Shown here piece after piece: positions 7,873 through 17,201 of a DNA stretch of 36,263 bases (position 1 is its first letter; each line of letters starts with the position of its first letter). The notes beneath the pieces are model-generated. The model ran no database searches. It was not told where the DNA came from and saw nothing but the letters and a program-made list of their open reading frames with translations. The DNA is taken from positions 1 to 36,263 of the forward strand of contig JAAVZR010000020.1 in assembly GCA_022791755.1 (NCBI GenBank). The letters are read 5' to 3'. Made by a program: the position numbers and the translations under genes. Source of the stretch: Lachnospiraceae bacterium (GTDB lineage: Bacteria > Bacillota > Clostridia > Lachnospirales > Lachnospiraceae).

Positions 7873-8262
7873 TTAAGAATGTTCACTGCAAACAGGTATC
7901 AGTCCTTTGGCTTTCATGGTCTCTTCATATCTGGCGATCTTATCATTCAGCCGCTCCATCGTGGCAAGGATCTGCGCCTGCTGTTCCTTAAGCACTTCCC
8001 GCTGCCGTCGCAGAAGGTCCAGGCGTTCGGTCAGGGTGGAATCACCCAGCTGAGTGAGCCGCACATATTCCGTGATTCCCTCCACAGGCAGTCCGGCGCT
8101 TCTCATACAGAGAGCCAGTTCCACCCATCGCAGATCCTCCTCCTGATAGCAGCGTGTCCCTCCTGCCGTGCGTGAGACCGGAGGAATCATGCCTGACCGT
8201 TCATAGTAGCGCAATGTGCTCGACGTGATACCATATCGCTGGCTGACTTCGTTGATAGTCAT
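7873..8262 (-). CDS. MerR-family transcriptional regulator
   Basis: The protein is 129 aa. The N-terminal winged helix-turn-helix is typical: TINEVSQRYGITSSTLRYYE, then SGMIPPVSRTAGGTRCY and a second helix pair WVELALCMRSAGLP. A coiled-coil dimerisation helix occupies about residues 78-115 (LDLLRRQREVLKEQQAQILA region). The tail GLIPVCSEHS has a single Cys, so it is not a classical metal sensor; small MerR proteins of the aldehyde/thiol-stress type look similar. The start at 8262 gives the normal MTINEV opening; an in-frame ATG at 8286 would add eight residues. It is divergent from the MATE exporter, a likely target, and its own promoter has a 19-base spacer typical of MerR control. Confidence 0.92.
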   Translation of the reverse strand: MTINEVSQRYGITSSTLRYYERSGMIPPVSRTAGGTRCYQEEDLRWVELALCMRSAGLPVEGITEYVRLTQLGDSTLTERLDLLRRQREVLKEQQAQILATMERLNDKIARYEETMKAKGLIPVCSEHS

Positions 8263-8297
8263 GATTATTACCGCCCTTCTCATCATCTCTTTGCTCT

Positions 8298-8328
8298 ATT
8301 ATAATATTTGAAGCGTACTGTAAGTCAA
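8298..8328 (-). promoter_or_regulatory. merR promoter with 19-bp spacer
   Basis: On the minus strand TTGACT (8323-8328) and TATAAT (8298-8303) are separated by 19 bases. Over-long 19-20 base spacers are a hallmark of promoters twisted into shape by MerR activators, so this is probably an autoregulated site. An alternative -10, TATTAT at 8301-8306, would give a 16-base spacer. Confidence 0.65.
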
Positions 8329-8416
8329 GGGAAAATTGAAAAATGTGGCAGGAGATATGATCTGCGGAGATTAGGGAGGGGGCGGAAGCGGCGCCGGATT
8401 TCTTGCTATGCTCTGC

Positions 8417-8445
8417 TTGTGGAATCCTTTCGCTGGTGCTATAAT
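8417..8445 (+). promoter_or_regulatory. Promoter for the MATE exporter
   Basis: TTGTGG (8417-8422), a 17-base spacer and an extended -10, TGC-TATAAT (8437-8445), 54 bases before the MATE start. The spacing is normal, so unlike the merR promoter it does not need MerR untwisting. Confidence 0.7.
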
Positions 8446-8498
8446 GTACGGGCAGTAAGACAAACGGGCACAAAAGAGACTTACGGGAGGACACAGGC

Positions 8499-9854
8499 AT
8501 GAAAACCAATACGAAAGATCAGACCACAGGCGTAATCTGGCAGCAGATTCTTTTTTTCTTTTTTCCGATTTTGCTGGGGACCTTTTTTCAGCAGCTGTAT
8601 AATACGGCGGATGCCATGATCGTGGGGAATGTGCTGGGCAAGGAGGCGCTGTCGGCGGTGGGCGGCACCACAGGCACGCTGATTAATCTGATGGTGGGTT
8701 TTTTCGTGGGTCTCTCCTCCGGGGCTTCCGTGGTCATCTCCCAGTATTATGGGGCCGGTAAACCGGAACAGGTGAGCAACGCAGTACATACGGCTCTGGC
8801 TTTGGCTCTATGCGGAGGAGCGGTTCTGATGGTGCTGGGACTGACCTTTGCACCGGCGGCCCTTCGCTGGATGCGCACGCCGGAGGATGTGATGCCTTAT
8901 TCCCTTACCTATATCCGGATCTATTTCTGCGGCGTCATAGGAAATCTGGTTTATAATATGGGGGCGGCGACGCTTCGGGCCATCGGAGACTCCAAGCGGC
9001 CGCTCTATTTTCTGATCGTCTGCTGTTTCGTGAATATTGTGCTGGATCTTTTGTTTGTGGCGGTATTTTCCTGGGGGATTTTTGGGGCGGCTCTGGCGAC
9101 GATCCTGTCTCAGCTGGTCAGCGCGGCCCTGGTCATGGCTGTATTGATGCGGACGCGGGAAAGCTATCGGGTGTCCTTGAGAAAGATTGGCTTTGACCCG
9201 GTGATTATCCGCCATATATTCCACATCGGGCTGCCGGCCGGCTTCCAGTCGGCCATGTATTCCATATCCAACGTACTGATCCAGGCCAGTGTCAATTCTT
9301 TTGGGACGGATACGGTGGCGGCCTGGTCCGCCTACGGCAAGATCGACGGCCTGTTCTGGATGATGGTGGGCGCTTTCGGCATTTCCATCACCACCTTCGT
9401 GGGGCAGAACTACGGAGCCAGGCAATATGGCCGGATCCGACGCGGAATCCGGGAGTGTATGGCCATGACGCTGGGGACATCGGCAGTCATGAGCGCGCTT
9501 TTGTATTTTTTCGGCGGCAGGCTGTATTTTCTGTTCATCAATGATCCTGTGGTTTTGCACAAGGGAGAGATGATCCTGAAATTTTTTGCTCCTACCTATA
9601 TCACCTATGTGTGTATTGAAATACTCTCCGGCGCTCTGCGGGGGGTGGGGGATTCCGTGATTCCGACTCTGATGACCTGTGCAGGCGTCTGCGTTCTGCG
9701 AACGCTTTGGAATTTCGTTATGCTGCCGCGCTATCCCAGGCTGGAAACCGTGATGATCAGCTATCCCATCAGCTGGGTGCTGACCTCCGTGCTCTTTATC
9801 CTGTACTATCTGAGATTCAGCCGGATGAGAAAACTGCGGGAGCAGGACAGATAA
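8499..9854 (+). CDS. MATE-family multidrug/cation antiporter
   Basis: The 451-residue protein has about 12 hydrophobic segments and the MATE opening (ILFFFFPILLGTFFQQLYNT, then DAMIVGNVLGKEALSAVGG), followed by GLSSGASVVISQYYGAG. The second half repeats the pattern (GLPAGFQSAMYSISNVLIQ, then FVGQNYGARQYGRIRRG). These proteins export drugs or organic cations in exchange for Na+ or H+ across the cytoplasmic membrane. GGGAGG precedes the ATG. It is divergent from merR with a 236-base shared control region, which suggests regulated efflux. The substrate cannot be read from sequence. Confidence 0.95.
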   Translation: MKTNTKDQTTGVIWQQILFFFFPILLGTFFQQLYNTADAMIVGNVLGKEALSAVGGTTGTLINLMVGFFVGLSSGASVVISQYYGAGKPEQVSNAVHTALALALCGGAVLMVLGLTFAPAALRWMRTPEDVMPYSLTYIRIYFCGVIGNLVYNMGAATLRAIGDSKRPLYFLIVCCFVNIVLDLLFVAVFSWGIFGAALATILSQLVSAALVMAVLMRTRESYRVSLRKIGFDPVIIRHIFHIGLPAGFQSAMYSISNVLIQASVNSFGTDTVAAWSAYGKIDGLFWMMVGAFGISITTFVGQNYGARQYGRIRRGIRECMAMTLGTSAVMSALLYFFGGRLYFLFINDPVVLHKGEMILKFFAPTYITYVCIEILSGALRGVGDSVIPTLMTCAGVCVLRTLWNFVMLPRYPRLETVMISYPISWVLTSVLFILYYLRFSRMRKLREQDR

Positions 9855-10009
9855 GCGATATTCAGATACATCCCTGCTATGCGCCGGATTTTTTGGTTCA
9901 TGTCAGAGTCTTTGGTGGGACAACCGGCACAAGATCAGAATAATTCCGGTGTACTGAGGATAAGCGGCTTTAGAAACGGAACAGACATCTGCTTTTTATA
10001 CATTCAAAA

Positions 10010-10038
10010 TAGACACAAAATAGTATTTCTGTTATACT
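10010..10038 (+). promoter_or_regulatory. Promoter for the mscS/WG-repeat operon
   Basis: TAGACA (10010-10015), a 17-base spacer and TATACT (10033-10038), 82 bases before the start. The rest of the 266-base gap after the MATE gene (9855-10120) shows no gene and no clear terminator. Confidence 0.65.
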
Positions 10039-10120
10039 GAAAATGTAACAGGAATTCCCCTTTTTCATTTCTTATGAAGGATGGGGATGATTGATATTTA
10101 CAAAATACACAGGAGGAATG

Positions 10121-11044
10121 ATGGAAAAAATGGAAAAAACAGAAAAAGTAAAAGACGATTTATCAAAACAATTAGTGAAAAGCGGGATCTATCTGGTGGC
10201 TTTGCTGGCGATCAGCGGAATTTCCGTAGGAGTGGGACTCTTTGAAGACATGGAGGACGTAACCTCAATGCTGAGGTTAAATTTGTCTTCGGTTATACGT
10301 GTAGTGATTATGGTTTGCTTTGTTATGGCGGCAGCGGGTTTTGTCCGCTATGGCCTTAAACGCGTAAAACCGAAACACAAGAGAACCGCTACGGTAGTTA
10401 CCATTGCTGCCAGTCTGACACAGTATGCGGCGGCAATTATTATGATTTGCTGGGGGCTGACTCTTCTGGGAGTTAATGTCGGCACGATTTTTGCCAGCAT
10501 CGGATTAGTAGCGCTGATTGTAGGCTTTGGTGCGGAAAGTCTGATTGCAGATGTGATCACAGGCGTTTTCATGCTTTTTGAGAATCAGTATAATGTGGAC
10601 GATATCATCGAAGTAAATGGGTTTCGCGGTACGGTGACGCGTATCGGTATTCGTATCACAGCGATTTCGGACAGTGGCGGCAATATTAAGATCATCAATA
10701 ATTCCGCTATGGTAAACATTCTGAATCGCTCAACGGTAGGTTCCAAAGCGGTATGTGACATCGGAATTCCATATGAGGCAGATCTGGAGGCAGTGGAAGG
10801 TATGCTGCCGGAGATTCTACAGAATATTTATGAGAATCATCGAGATGCCATGCTGGATTCCCCCCGATATGAGGGTGTGCAGGAGTTGGGAGAGTCTGCC
10901 GTCATCTTGCGGGTGGTGGCAAGTGTGAATGAGAAGGATCTTTTTAGAGTAACCCGTATCCTGAACCGGGAGCTGTATCTGGCATTAAAGAAAAATAAAG
11001 TGGAGATTCCGTATAAGCAGATAGACATTCACGCAAAGAACTGA
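10121..11044 (+). CDS. Small-conductance mechanosensitive channel, MscS family
   Basis: The protein is about 307 aa. It has three membrane segments (about residues 20-38, 58-80 and 100-145), the last being the pore helix and beta-domain entry: TIFASIGLVALIVGFGAESL followed by ADVITGVFMLFENQYNVDD. The MscS beta domain then follows (EVNGFRGTVTRIGIR, NNSAMVNILNRST). The channel opens under membrane tension and releases solutes during osmotic down-shock. AGGAGG at 10111-10116 points to the ATG at 10121; an ATG at 10118 and a TTG at 10091 are also in frame but badly spaced. The WG-repeat-like gene begins 10 bases after the stop, so the two are co-transcribed. Confidence 0.93.
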   Translation: MEKMEKTEKVKDDLSKQLVKSGIYLVALLAISGISVGVGLFEDMEDVTSMLRLNLSSVIRVVIMVCFVMAAAGFVRYGLKRVKPKHKRTATVVTIAASLTQYAAAIIMICWGLTLLGVNVGTIFASIGLVALIVGFGAESLIADVITGVFMLFENQYNVDDIIEVNGFRGTVTRIGIRITAISDSGGNIKIINNSAMVNILNRSTVGSKAVCDIGIPYEADLEAVEGMLPEILQNIYENHRDAMLDSPRYEGVQELGESAVILRVVASVNEKDLFRVTRILNRELYLALKKNKVEIPYKQIDIHAKN

Positions 11045-11054
11045 GGACAGCCCT

Positions 11055-12878
11055 ATGGAAGACAATAAAAATCGGGAATACGCCGGGGCTCAGGAGTATG
11101 CATCGCCTGGACAAGAATATACGTCGCCTCTGGAAGAAATCCACACGGACGGGAAAGAGAACTCGGAAGAAACGCCGGAGAAAAGTACCGAATCAGGACA
11201 GGGAGGCAGGCTGCTGCGCCGGTTTTTTCTTGTAGGCGCCGTAATGCTATCCATTACCAGTGCGTTCGTTTATTTTCCTTCTCAGCCGGGGAGTCAGGAT
11301 GCTTTCAATATAACGGCTCCGCCCCAGACTACGGCTCCCGCGATATCGACGCTGGAGACAGAGGAATCGGCTCCGCCCCAGACACTGCCCCGGGAGACGG
11401 AGTCCATACCGGCAGAGACGGATGAAATCACACCGGAGATTTCTGAGACCTCAGAGGCGGTGGGAGATGAGACAGGTCCGATTGCCGTGTTGGAGAATGT
11501 TTCGGCCGTCTTTTCCTGGGACAGATACGGCAATGGCGCCGGAAATGTGATTCCGGTCATGAAGAATGATCTGTGGGGAGCGGTGGACTATGAAGGCAAT
11601 GAGATCGTACCCTGTGAATACCCTGGTTTTTACTTAGCGCCCAATGACCACGGCTATTTTATCCTGACAGATAAGGAGGGGATGAATTGTATCTTTTCGC
11701 CGGAAGGAGAATTGACGTACCGGACAGGGCGCGATGTGACTATCTCCGGCAGCAGAAATTATATTCTGGAGATCTATGAATACGAAGACGAAGACAGATG
11801 GGAATATGAATATCGCTATCTGGATGCAAGCGGAAGAGAACTGTTTACAACAGGGCTTTGCGTGTTTGCTTCCCGGTATGATACGGAGTTTTCAGCCTGG
11901 GCCAGACAGAGGGCAGAACAGTACGGCCTTAATATAGAAGAAAATGATCAGACATCTTCTGGCGGCAATGGGGACGGCGAATTGATCGGTAACGGCGGTT
12001 CGGCATTCGTATCCATATATGATGTGCCGAGAACAGGAGCCGTACCATACAATGGGGATACCGCTTTGGTCAGTGACGGGATCCTTCTCTATAAACTGGG
12101 AGAGAATGGAGAGATTCTGTCGGTAGAGATTACGCCCTATACGATTCAGGGTGATTTGTACTGGTATGGCGGTACTAACTATTATATGATGAGCGGGGCA
12201 GCCGGCTTTACTCTCTTTGATCAGCCTCTCAGCCGTAACGGTTCCGGCGAGGGCGGTGATATGAGCTATTATAATGTGGCGAATGCTGTGCTGAAAGCTT
12301 ATTTTGGCCGGACAGATTCCGTGGATTCCGACGATTTTGAAAATTCAGACGGGGTCCTGGAAGAGGAGGCCTATAACTCGTCCTGGCAGGATTTTTTTCA
12401 GGACGGTTACTATCGCTATATGGACGGCAGCCGGATGATGTGCGACGTGGTCCATGACGAAGCAGTGGTAAAAAGTGTCCTGTATGATGCATGGCAGATG
12501 CAGCGGGCTTACGATAATGGTTTGATAGACGGTTATAATGACAATCTGGAAAATGCGGATTTTTCGGCCTGCATACTGGCCATATATGACAGGATATGGT
12601 TTGACAATACAGCCTATATGGCGGCAAGAGAAGGAGATAAGTACTTCTTTATTGATGCGGATGGTGTCCGGGTAAGTACGGATTATGAAGATGCCAGCCG
12701 GTTTACGACGCAAGGATATGCTTTGGTGGTGACCGGCGGCGAAGCAGTGCTCATCAACGACCGGTTTGAATCCGTGGCCACGTATGGTCCGGCGGACAGA
12801 GTATATACGAAAGGACAGCTACTGGTATATGAACACGGAGATATTGAAAACCTGATTATCATTTCGCCGGAAAAATAA
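11055..12878 (+). CDS. Membrane-anchored WG-repeat-like protein
   Basis: The protein has 607 aa in four parts: a hydrophilic N-terminal tail (1-52), one membrane segment (about 56-74), a Pro/Thr/Glu-rich stalk (about 82-140, with APPQT twice), and a large outer domain. The outer domain has WG-like beta repeats, for example NDLWGAVDYEGNEIVPCEY near its start and DKYFFIDADGVRVSTDYED near its end. Such repeats often form surface-exposed beta-propeller-like modules of uncertain function. The topology should place the repeats outside the cell. It is co-transcribed with an MscS channel. The central region has no catalytic motif I recognise. Confidence 0.82.
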   Translation: MEDNKNREYAGAQEYASPGQEYTSPLEEIHTDGKENSEETPEKSTESGQGGRLLRRFFLVGAVMLSITSAFVYFPSQPGSQDAFNITAPPQTTAPAISTLETEESAPPQTLPRETESIPAETDEITPEISETSEAVGDETGPIAVLENVSAVFSWDRYGNGAGNVIPVMKNDLWGAVDYEGNEIVPCEYPGFYLAPNDHGYFILTDKEGMNCIFSPEGELTYRTGRDVTISGSRNYILEIYEYEDEDRWEYEYRYLDASGRELFTTGLCVFASRYDTEFSAWARQRAEQYGLNIEENDQTSSGGNGDGELIGNGGSAFVSIYDVPRTGAVPYNGDTALVSDGILLYKLGENGEILSVEITPYTIQGDLYWYGGTNYYMMSGAAGFTLFDQPLSRNGSGEGGDMSYYNVANAVLKAYFGRTDSVDSDDFENSDGVLEEEAYNSSWQDFFQDGYYRYMDGSRMMCDVVHDEAVVKSVLYDAWQMQRAYDNGLIDGYNDNLENADFSACILAIYDRIWFDNTAYMAAREGDKYFFIDADGVRVSTDYEDASRFTTQGYALVVTGGEAVLINDRFESVATYGPADRVYTKGQLLVYEHGDIENLIIISPEK

Positions 12879-12945
12879 CAAAAGTCTCAAAAGATCAGGT
12901 TTCGGAAACTTCCCGGGCTTTAGAAAAATGTAATAACCTTATCCA

Positions 12946-12974
12946 TTTACAACATGCCTTCCCTGTGTTACAAT
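12946..12974 (+). promoter_or_regulatory. Promoter of the pyrH-polC cluster
   Basis: TTTACA (12946-12951), a 17-base spacer and TACAAT (12969-12974), 78 bases before pyrH. It supplies the promoter that rpsB-tsf would give in the usual Firmicutes order. Confidence 0.72.
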
Positions 12975-13052
12975 ATTGTAAGAAATACGCCGTTGAGGCA
13001 TCCCTTTGCAGGGCTGCCGGGAGTGTGAAAAAGAGAATATGAGGTAATCAGG

Positions 13053-13757
13053 ATGGAAAAAGCGAGACGTGTGCTGCTGAAACTAAGCGGCGAAGCGCTG
13101 GCCGGTGAAAGCAGGACAGGCTTTGACCTGCCCACCGTGCAAAACGTGGCCAGACAGGTGAGAGAAGCTGTGGATGCCGGTGTGCGGGTAGGCATCGTCA
13201 TCGGCGGCGGGAATTTCTGGCGCGGCCGCACAGGCAATGAGATCGACCGCACGAAATCGGACCAGATCGGTATGCTGGCCACGGTGATGAACGCGATCTA
13301 TGTGTCGGAGGTGTTCCGGACGGAGGGAATGCAGACGCAAGTGCTGACTCCCTTTGCATGCGGCAGCATGACAAAGCTGTATTCCAAGGACCGCGCGAAT
13401 CAATACTGGGATCGCGGCATGGTGGTTTTCTTCGCCGGAGGGACGGGCCATCCCTATTTTTCCACGGATACGGGCGTGGCGCTTCGCGCCGTCGAGATGG
13501 AGGCGGATGTGATCCTCTTAGCCAAGGCTGTGGACGGCGTATATGACAGCGATCCCCGTATTCATCCTGAGGCGAAGAAGTACGATACAGTGACGATCCA
13601 GGAAGTGATCGATAAAAAGCTGGCGGTGGTGGATCTGACAGCCTCTATTATGTGTATGGAAAATCATATGCCCATGGCGGTGTTCGGCCTCAATGAGGAG
13701 AACAGCATAGCCAACGCCATGAAAGGGAAAATAAACGGCACCGTCGTGACCGTGTAG
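13053..13757 (+). CDS. pyrH: Uridylate kinase (UMP kinase)
   Basis: This enzyme phosphorylates UMP to UDP in pyrimidine nucleotide synthesis, as a hexamer of the amino-acid kinase fold. The 234-residue protein has the nucleotide/phosphate loops LLKLSGEAL and IVIGGGNFWRG, the UMP-binding FACGSMTKLY region, FAGGTGHPYFSTDT and the ATP-site segment KAVDGVYDSDPR. GAGGT precedes the ATG at 13053. frr follows after 12 bases. In most Firmicutes tsf would be the upstream neighbour; here it is not. Confidence 0.98.
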   Translation: MEKARRVLLKLSGEALAGESRTGFDLPTVQNVARQVREAVDAGVRVGIVIGGGNFWRGRTGNEIDRTKSDQIGMLATVMNAIYVSEVFRTEGMQTQVLTPFACGSMTKLYSKDRANQYWDRGMVVFFAGGTGHPYFSTDTGVALRAVEMEADVILLAKAVDGVYDSDPRIHPEAKKYDTVTIQEVIDKKLAVVDLTASIMCMENHMPMAVFGLNEENSIANAMKGKINGTVVTV

Positions 13758-13769
13758 GAGGATAAGCGT

Positions 13770-14324
13770 ATGGAAGAGAAAATCATGATGTATGAGGAGA
13801 AGATGGAGAAGACTCTGAGCACCCTGAAGGAGGATTTCGGCTCTATCCGCGCAGGCCGTGCCAATCCGAAGGTGCTTGACAGGATTCGTGTGGATTATTA
13901 TGGCACACCCAGCACGATTCAGCAGGTGGCCAATGTGTCGGTTCCCGAGCCGCGGATGATACAGATCCAGCCCTGGGAGAAGAATCTGATCCGTGAGATC
14001 GAGAAGGCGATCAATCTGTCCGACCTGGGGATCAATCCCACCAATGACGGTCGTGTGATCCGCCTGGTCTTTCCGGAGCTGACGGAGGAGCGCCGTAAGG
14101 ATCTGTCCAAAGATGTGAAGAAGAAGGGGGAAGCCGCCAAGGTGGCGATCCGCAATATCCGCCGGGATGCCAACGATACCTTTAAGAAGATGAATAAGGC
14201 CAATGAGCTGACGGAGGACGATCAGAAGCTGGGCGAGGAGAAGATCCAGAAGTTGACGGACAAGTTCATCGAGAGGGTGGACAAGGAAGTCGAGATGAAG
14301 ACAAAGGAAATTATGACGGTATAG
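13770..14324 (+). CDS. frr: Ribosome recycling factor
   Basis: RRF splits the post-termination ribosome together with EF-G. The 184-residue length is standard. Visible family features are the N-terminal helix, [15 protein letters not shown] and [20 protein letters not shown] of the hinge and beta domain, and the Arg/Lys-rich [18 protein letters not shown] helix. GGAGG sits eight bases before the ATG. It lies between pyrH and uppS in the conserved order. Confidence 0.98.
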   Translation: MEEKIMMYEEKMEKTLSTLKEDFGSIRAGRANPKVLDRIRVDYYGTPSTIQQVANVSVPEPRMIQIQPWEKNLIREIEKAINLSDLGINPTNDGRVIRLVFPELTEERRKDLSKDVKKKGEAAKVAIRNIRRDANDTFKKMNKANELTEDDQKLGEEKIQKLTDKFIERVDKEVEMKTKEIMTV

Positions 14325-14451
14325 AGTCCGGATCTATGCCTGCAATATGGAGGAAGGCGAAGGAGCGTATCCTGTGTCAGAGAGCGCAGGCGCATTTACA
14401 AACAGGGGGCAGGAGGAGACTACCTGCCTTCCCGTATGTCTGGAGGATCTT

Positions 14452-15162
14452 ATGGAAGATGGAAAGATACCGGCCCATGTGGCGATTATCATGGATGGAA
14501 ACGGGCGCTGGGCCAGGAAACGGGGCCTGCCCCGCAAGATGGGCCATGTGGAGGGCTGCAAGGTGGTGGAGAGGACCGTGGAGGATGCGGCCCGGCTGGG
14601 AATCCGCTATCTGACAGTCTATGCGTTTTCGACGGAAAACTGGAAGCGTTCGGAGGATGAGGTGGAAGCGCTGATGCAGCTGTTTCGCTACTATGCCAAA
14701 CGCCTTTTAAAGATTGCAAATGAGAATAACGTGCGGGTGAAAATGATCGGAGAGAGAAGCCGTTTCGCTCCGGATATCATAAAGGCGATCAACTCGCTGG
14801 AGGATACGACGGCAGGTAACACAGGGCTTACCTTTGTCATTGCCGTGAATTACGGAAGCCGTGACGAGCTGCGAAGAGGTGTGACGCGCATGCTTCGCGA
14901 TTGTGAGGAGGGACACATAACGCCGGATCAGGTGACGGAAGAAACGATCGCTTCCTACCTGGATACGGCAAAGATTCCTGACCCTGACCTTTTGATCCGC
15001 ACCAGCGGCGAGGAGAGGTTGTCCAACTTTATGCTGTGGCAGCTGGCCTATTCGGAGCTGTATTTCTGCGATGTGCTGTGGCCGGATTTTACAAAAGAGG
15101 AATTGGTAAAAGCCATCGGGGAGTATAATAGGAGAGAACGCCGGTTCGGCGATGCCGGATAG
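14452..15162 (+). CDS. uppS: Isoprenyl transferase, probable undecaprenyl diphosphate synthase
   Basis: This cis-prenyltransferase extends farnesyl diphosphate with isopentenyl diphosphate to make the lipid carrier for cell wall synthesis. The 236-residue protein shows the signature [16 protein letters not shown] (catalytic D15), [11 protein letters not shown], and the C-terminal [20 protein letters not shown]. The start at 14452 has GGAGG five bases upstream and begins directly before the conserved [11 protein letters not shown]. An in-frame ATG at 14347 would add 35 non-conserved residues and has no ribosome binding site. Confidence 0.97.
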   Translation: MEDGKIPAHVAIIMDGNGRWARKRGLPRKMGHVEGCKVVERTVEDAARLGIRYLTVYAFSTENWKRSEDEVEALMQLFRYYAKRLLKIANENNVRVKMIGERSRFAPDIIKAINSLEDTTAGNTGLTFVIAVNYGSRDELRRGVTRMLRDCEEGHITPDQVTEETIASYLDTAKIPDPDLLIRTSGEERLSNFMLWQLAYSELYFCDVLWPDFTKEELVKAIGEYNRRERRFGDAG

Positions 15163-15190
15163 GGACAATGGCGTCGGAAGGAGGGCAGAT

Positions 15191-16006
15191 ATGTTCTGGA
15201 TTCGACTAAGAAGCAGTGTGTTGATCGTGATCGTGGCCGTTTTGATTCTGTGGCCTGGCGGGCCGGTGACCATGGCGGGGCTGTGCCTCATCTCGCTGAC
15301 CGGTCTTTATGAGCTGAATCGGGTGGCAGGGATAGAGCGGCAGCTGCCGGGGATGGTATCCTATCTTTTTACCATATTTTATTATGTAATGTCTTATGTG
15401 GATCCCGGACAGGAGAATATGCTCTTTGTGACCGGCTATCTGACGGTGCTTCTGACCGTCTATGTGCTGTCTTTTCCCAGATATCGTTTTGAGCAGATGT
15501 CGACGGCCTTTTTCGGGTTGTTCTATGTGACGGTGATGCTTTCCTATGTGGTGAGGATCCGCAATGTGGGAAACGGTCTTCTGACCCTTCTGATTTTTAT
15601 CAGCTCCTGGGGGTGCGATACCTGTGCCTACTGTGTGGGGATGCTGTGCGGCCGTCATAAGATGACGCCGAAGCTGAGCCCGAAGAAATCCATTGAGGGG
15701 GCAGTGGGGGGCATGACCGGGGCCGCTCTTTTGGGCGCTCTGTTTGGCGTCTTGTTCGGGAACAGGCTTGGACTGGCAGCACAGGATTTTTCACCGGTGT
15801 GGGGCTGCGCTCTGATTTGCCTGGCGGGGTCGGTGGGCTCTCAGATCGGCGATCTGGCAGCTTCCGCCATCAAGAGAAATTTTGATATAAAAGACTATGG
15901 CACGTTGATTCCGGGCCATGGCGGGATTCTGGACCGGTTTGACAGCGTGATCTTCGTCGCGCCGGCCATCTTTGCCGTGATCCGTGTGATCGGACTGACA
16001 GCCTGA
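15191..16006 (+). CDS. cdsA: Phosphatidate cytidylyltransferase
   Basis: CdsA activates phosphatidic acid with CTP to CDP-diacylglycerol, the precursor of the main membrane phospholipids. The 271-residue integral membrane protein has about eight hydrophobic segments. It ends with the family signature, visible as [20 protein letters not shown] followed by [26 protein letters not shown] six bases before 15191 marks the start; an in-frame ATG at 15152 would overlap uppS and has a poor site. Confidence 0.97.
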   Translation: MFWIRLRSSVLIVIVAVLILWPGGPVTMAGLCLISLTGLYELNRVAGIERQLPGMVSYLFTIFYYVMSYVDPGQENMLFVTGYLTVLLTVYVLSFPRYRFEQMSTAFFGLFYVTVMLSYVVRIRNVGNGLLTLLIFISSWGCDTCAYCVGMLCGRHKMTPKLSPKKSIEGAVGGMTGAALLGALFGVLFGNRLGLAAQDFSPVWGCALICLAGSVGSQIGDLAASAIKRNFDIKDYGTLIPGHGGILDRFDSVIFVAPAIFAVIRVIGLTA

Positions 16007-16052
16007 TAAAGTTTGCCGGTGTGAGATACGGCAGAAAAGAGGACAGAATTAT

Positions 16053-17198
16053 ATGAGAAAAACGATCTCCATACTGGGATCTACTGGCTCGGTGGGAATG
16101 CAGACACTGGATGTGGTGAGAAGCTGCGGCGATATGCGTATCACCGGCCTGGCAGCCGGAAGAAATGTGGACCGCATGGTGGCGCAGATACGGGAGTTTA
16201 AACCTCGTATCGCCTGTATGTGGGATGAGGAACGGGCCAAGGAGCTGAAAGTCCGTGTGGCGGATACCAGGACCAAGGTGGTGACGGGCATGGATGGGCT
16301 CATCGAGGTGGCTACAGAGGAGAACGCGGAGATTGTCGTGACCGCAGTGGTGGGTATGATCGGTCTGCGCCCTACGATCGCGGCCATGGAAGCCGGTAAG
16401 GATATTGCGCTGGCAAACAAGGAGACCTTTGTGACGGCCGGTCATCTCATCATGAAAAAGGCCAAGATGATCAACACCCGCATTCTGCCGGTGGACAGCG
16501 AGCACAGCGCCATTTTTCAGTGCTTAAACGGCGAGAGCCCCAAGCGGATCAGCCGGATCCTTCTGACGGCTTCCGGCGGTCCCTTCCGGGGAATGACCAG
16601 GCGGCAGATGGAAAAGATCACAGTACAGCAGGCGCTGCGTCATCCCAACTGGTCCATGGGCCATAAAATCACCATCGACTGCTCGACCATGGTCAATAAG
16701 GGACTGGAGGTCATAGAGGCCAAATGGCTTTTTAATGTGGAGATGGGACAGATCGAGGTGGTGGTGCAGCCGGAGAGTATCATTCACTCCATGGTAGAGT
16801 TCAAGGACGGCTCCGTGATTGCTCAGATGGGAGTGCCGGATATGCGCCTGCCGATTCACTATGCCCTTAATTATCCTCAGAGGATGCCTTTTCAGGGCGG
16901 ACGACTGGATTTTAAGAAATTGAGCACACTACATTTTGAAGAGCCGGATATGGAGAATTTTCGCGGACTGAAGCTGGCCTATGAGGCGGGCGAGACCGGC
17001 GGTACGATGCCCACGGTGCTCAATGCGGCCAATGAGTGGGCTGTAAGCCGTTTTCTCAACGGGAAGCTGCGCTATCTGGAGATTGTGGATGTCATCGAGG
17101 ATGCCATGCGGGCGCACAAGGTAAAATGGAATCCGTCGCTGGAAAAGATCCTGGAGACGGAGAGGGAGACATATGCTTATATTGAAAGCAGGTGGTAG
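16053..17198 (+). CDS. dxr: 1-deoxy-D-xylulose 5-phosphate reductoisomerase
   Basis: Dxr carries out the NADPH-dependent committed step of the MEP isoprenoid pathway, making 2-C-methyl-D-erythritol 4-phosphate. The 381-residue protein has the nucleotide-binding GSTGSVG (residues 9-15), LANKETFVTAG, and the metal ligands D148 and E150 in PVDSEHSAIFQC, followed by LTASGGPFRG and a His-rich substrate loop (ALRHPNWSMGHKIT). It lies upstream of rseP, ispG and polC. ispG serves the same pathway and uppS uses its product. Confidence 0.98.
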   Translation: MRKTISILGSTGSVGMQTLDVVRSCGDMRITGLAAGRNVDRMVAQIREFKPRIACMWDEERAKELKVRVADTRTKVVTGMDGLIEVATEENAEIVVTAVVGMIGLRPTIAAMEAGKDIALANKETFVTAGHLIMKKAKMINTRILPVDSEHSAIFQCLNGESPKRISRILLTASGGPFRGMTRRQMEKITVQQALRHPNWSMGHKITIDCSTMVNKGLEVIEAKWLFNVEMGQIEVVVQPESIIHSMVEFKDGSVIAQMGVPDMRLPIHYALNYPQRMPFQGGRLDFKKLSTLHFEEPDMENFRGLKLAYEAGETGGTMPTVLNAANEWAVSRFLNGKLRYLEIVDVIEDAMRAHKVKWNPSLEKILETERETYAYIESRW

Positions 17199-17201
17199 AA
17201 A

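Noticed and set aside
14347..14451. N-terminal extension of UppS
   Set aside because: No ribosome binding site at 14347, while GGAGG is well placed before 14452 and the family starts there.
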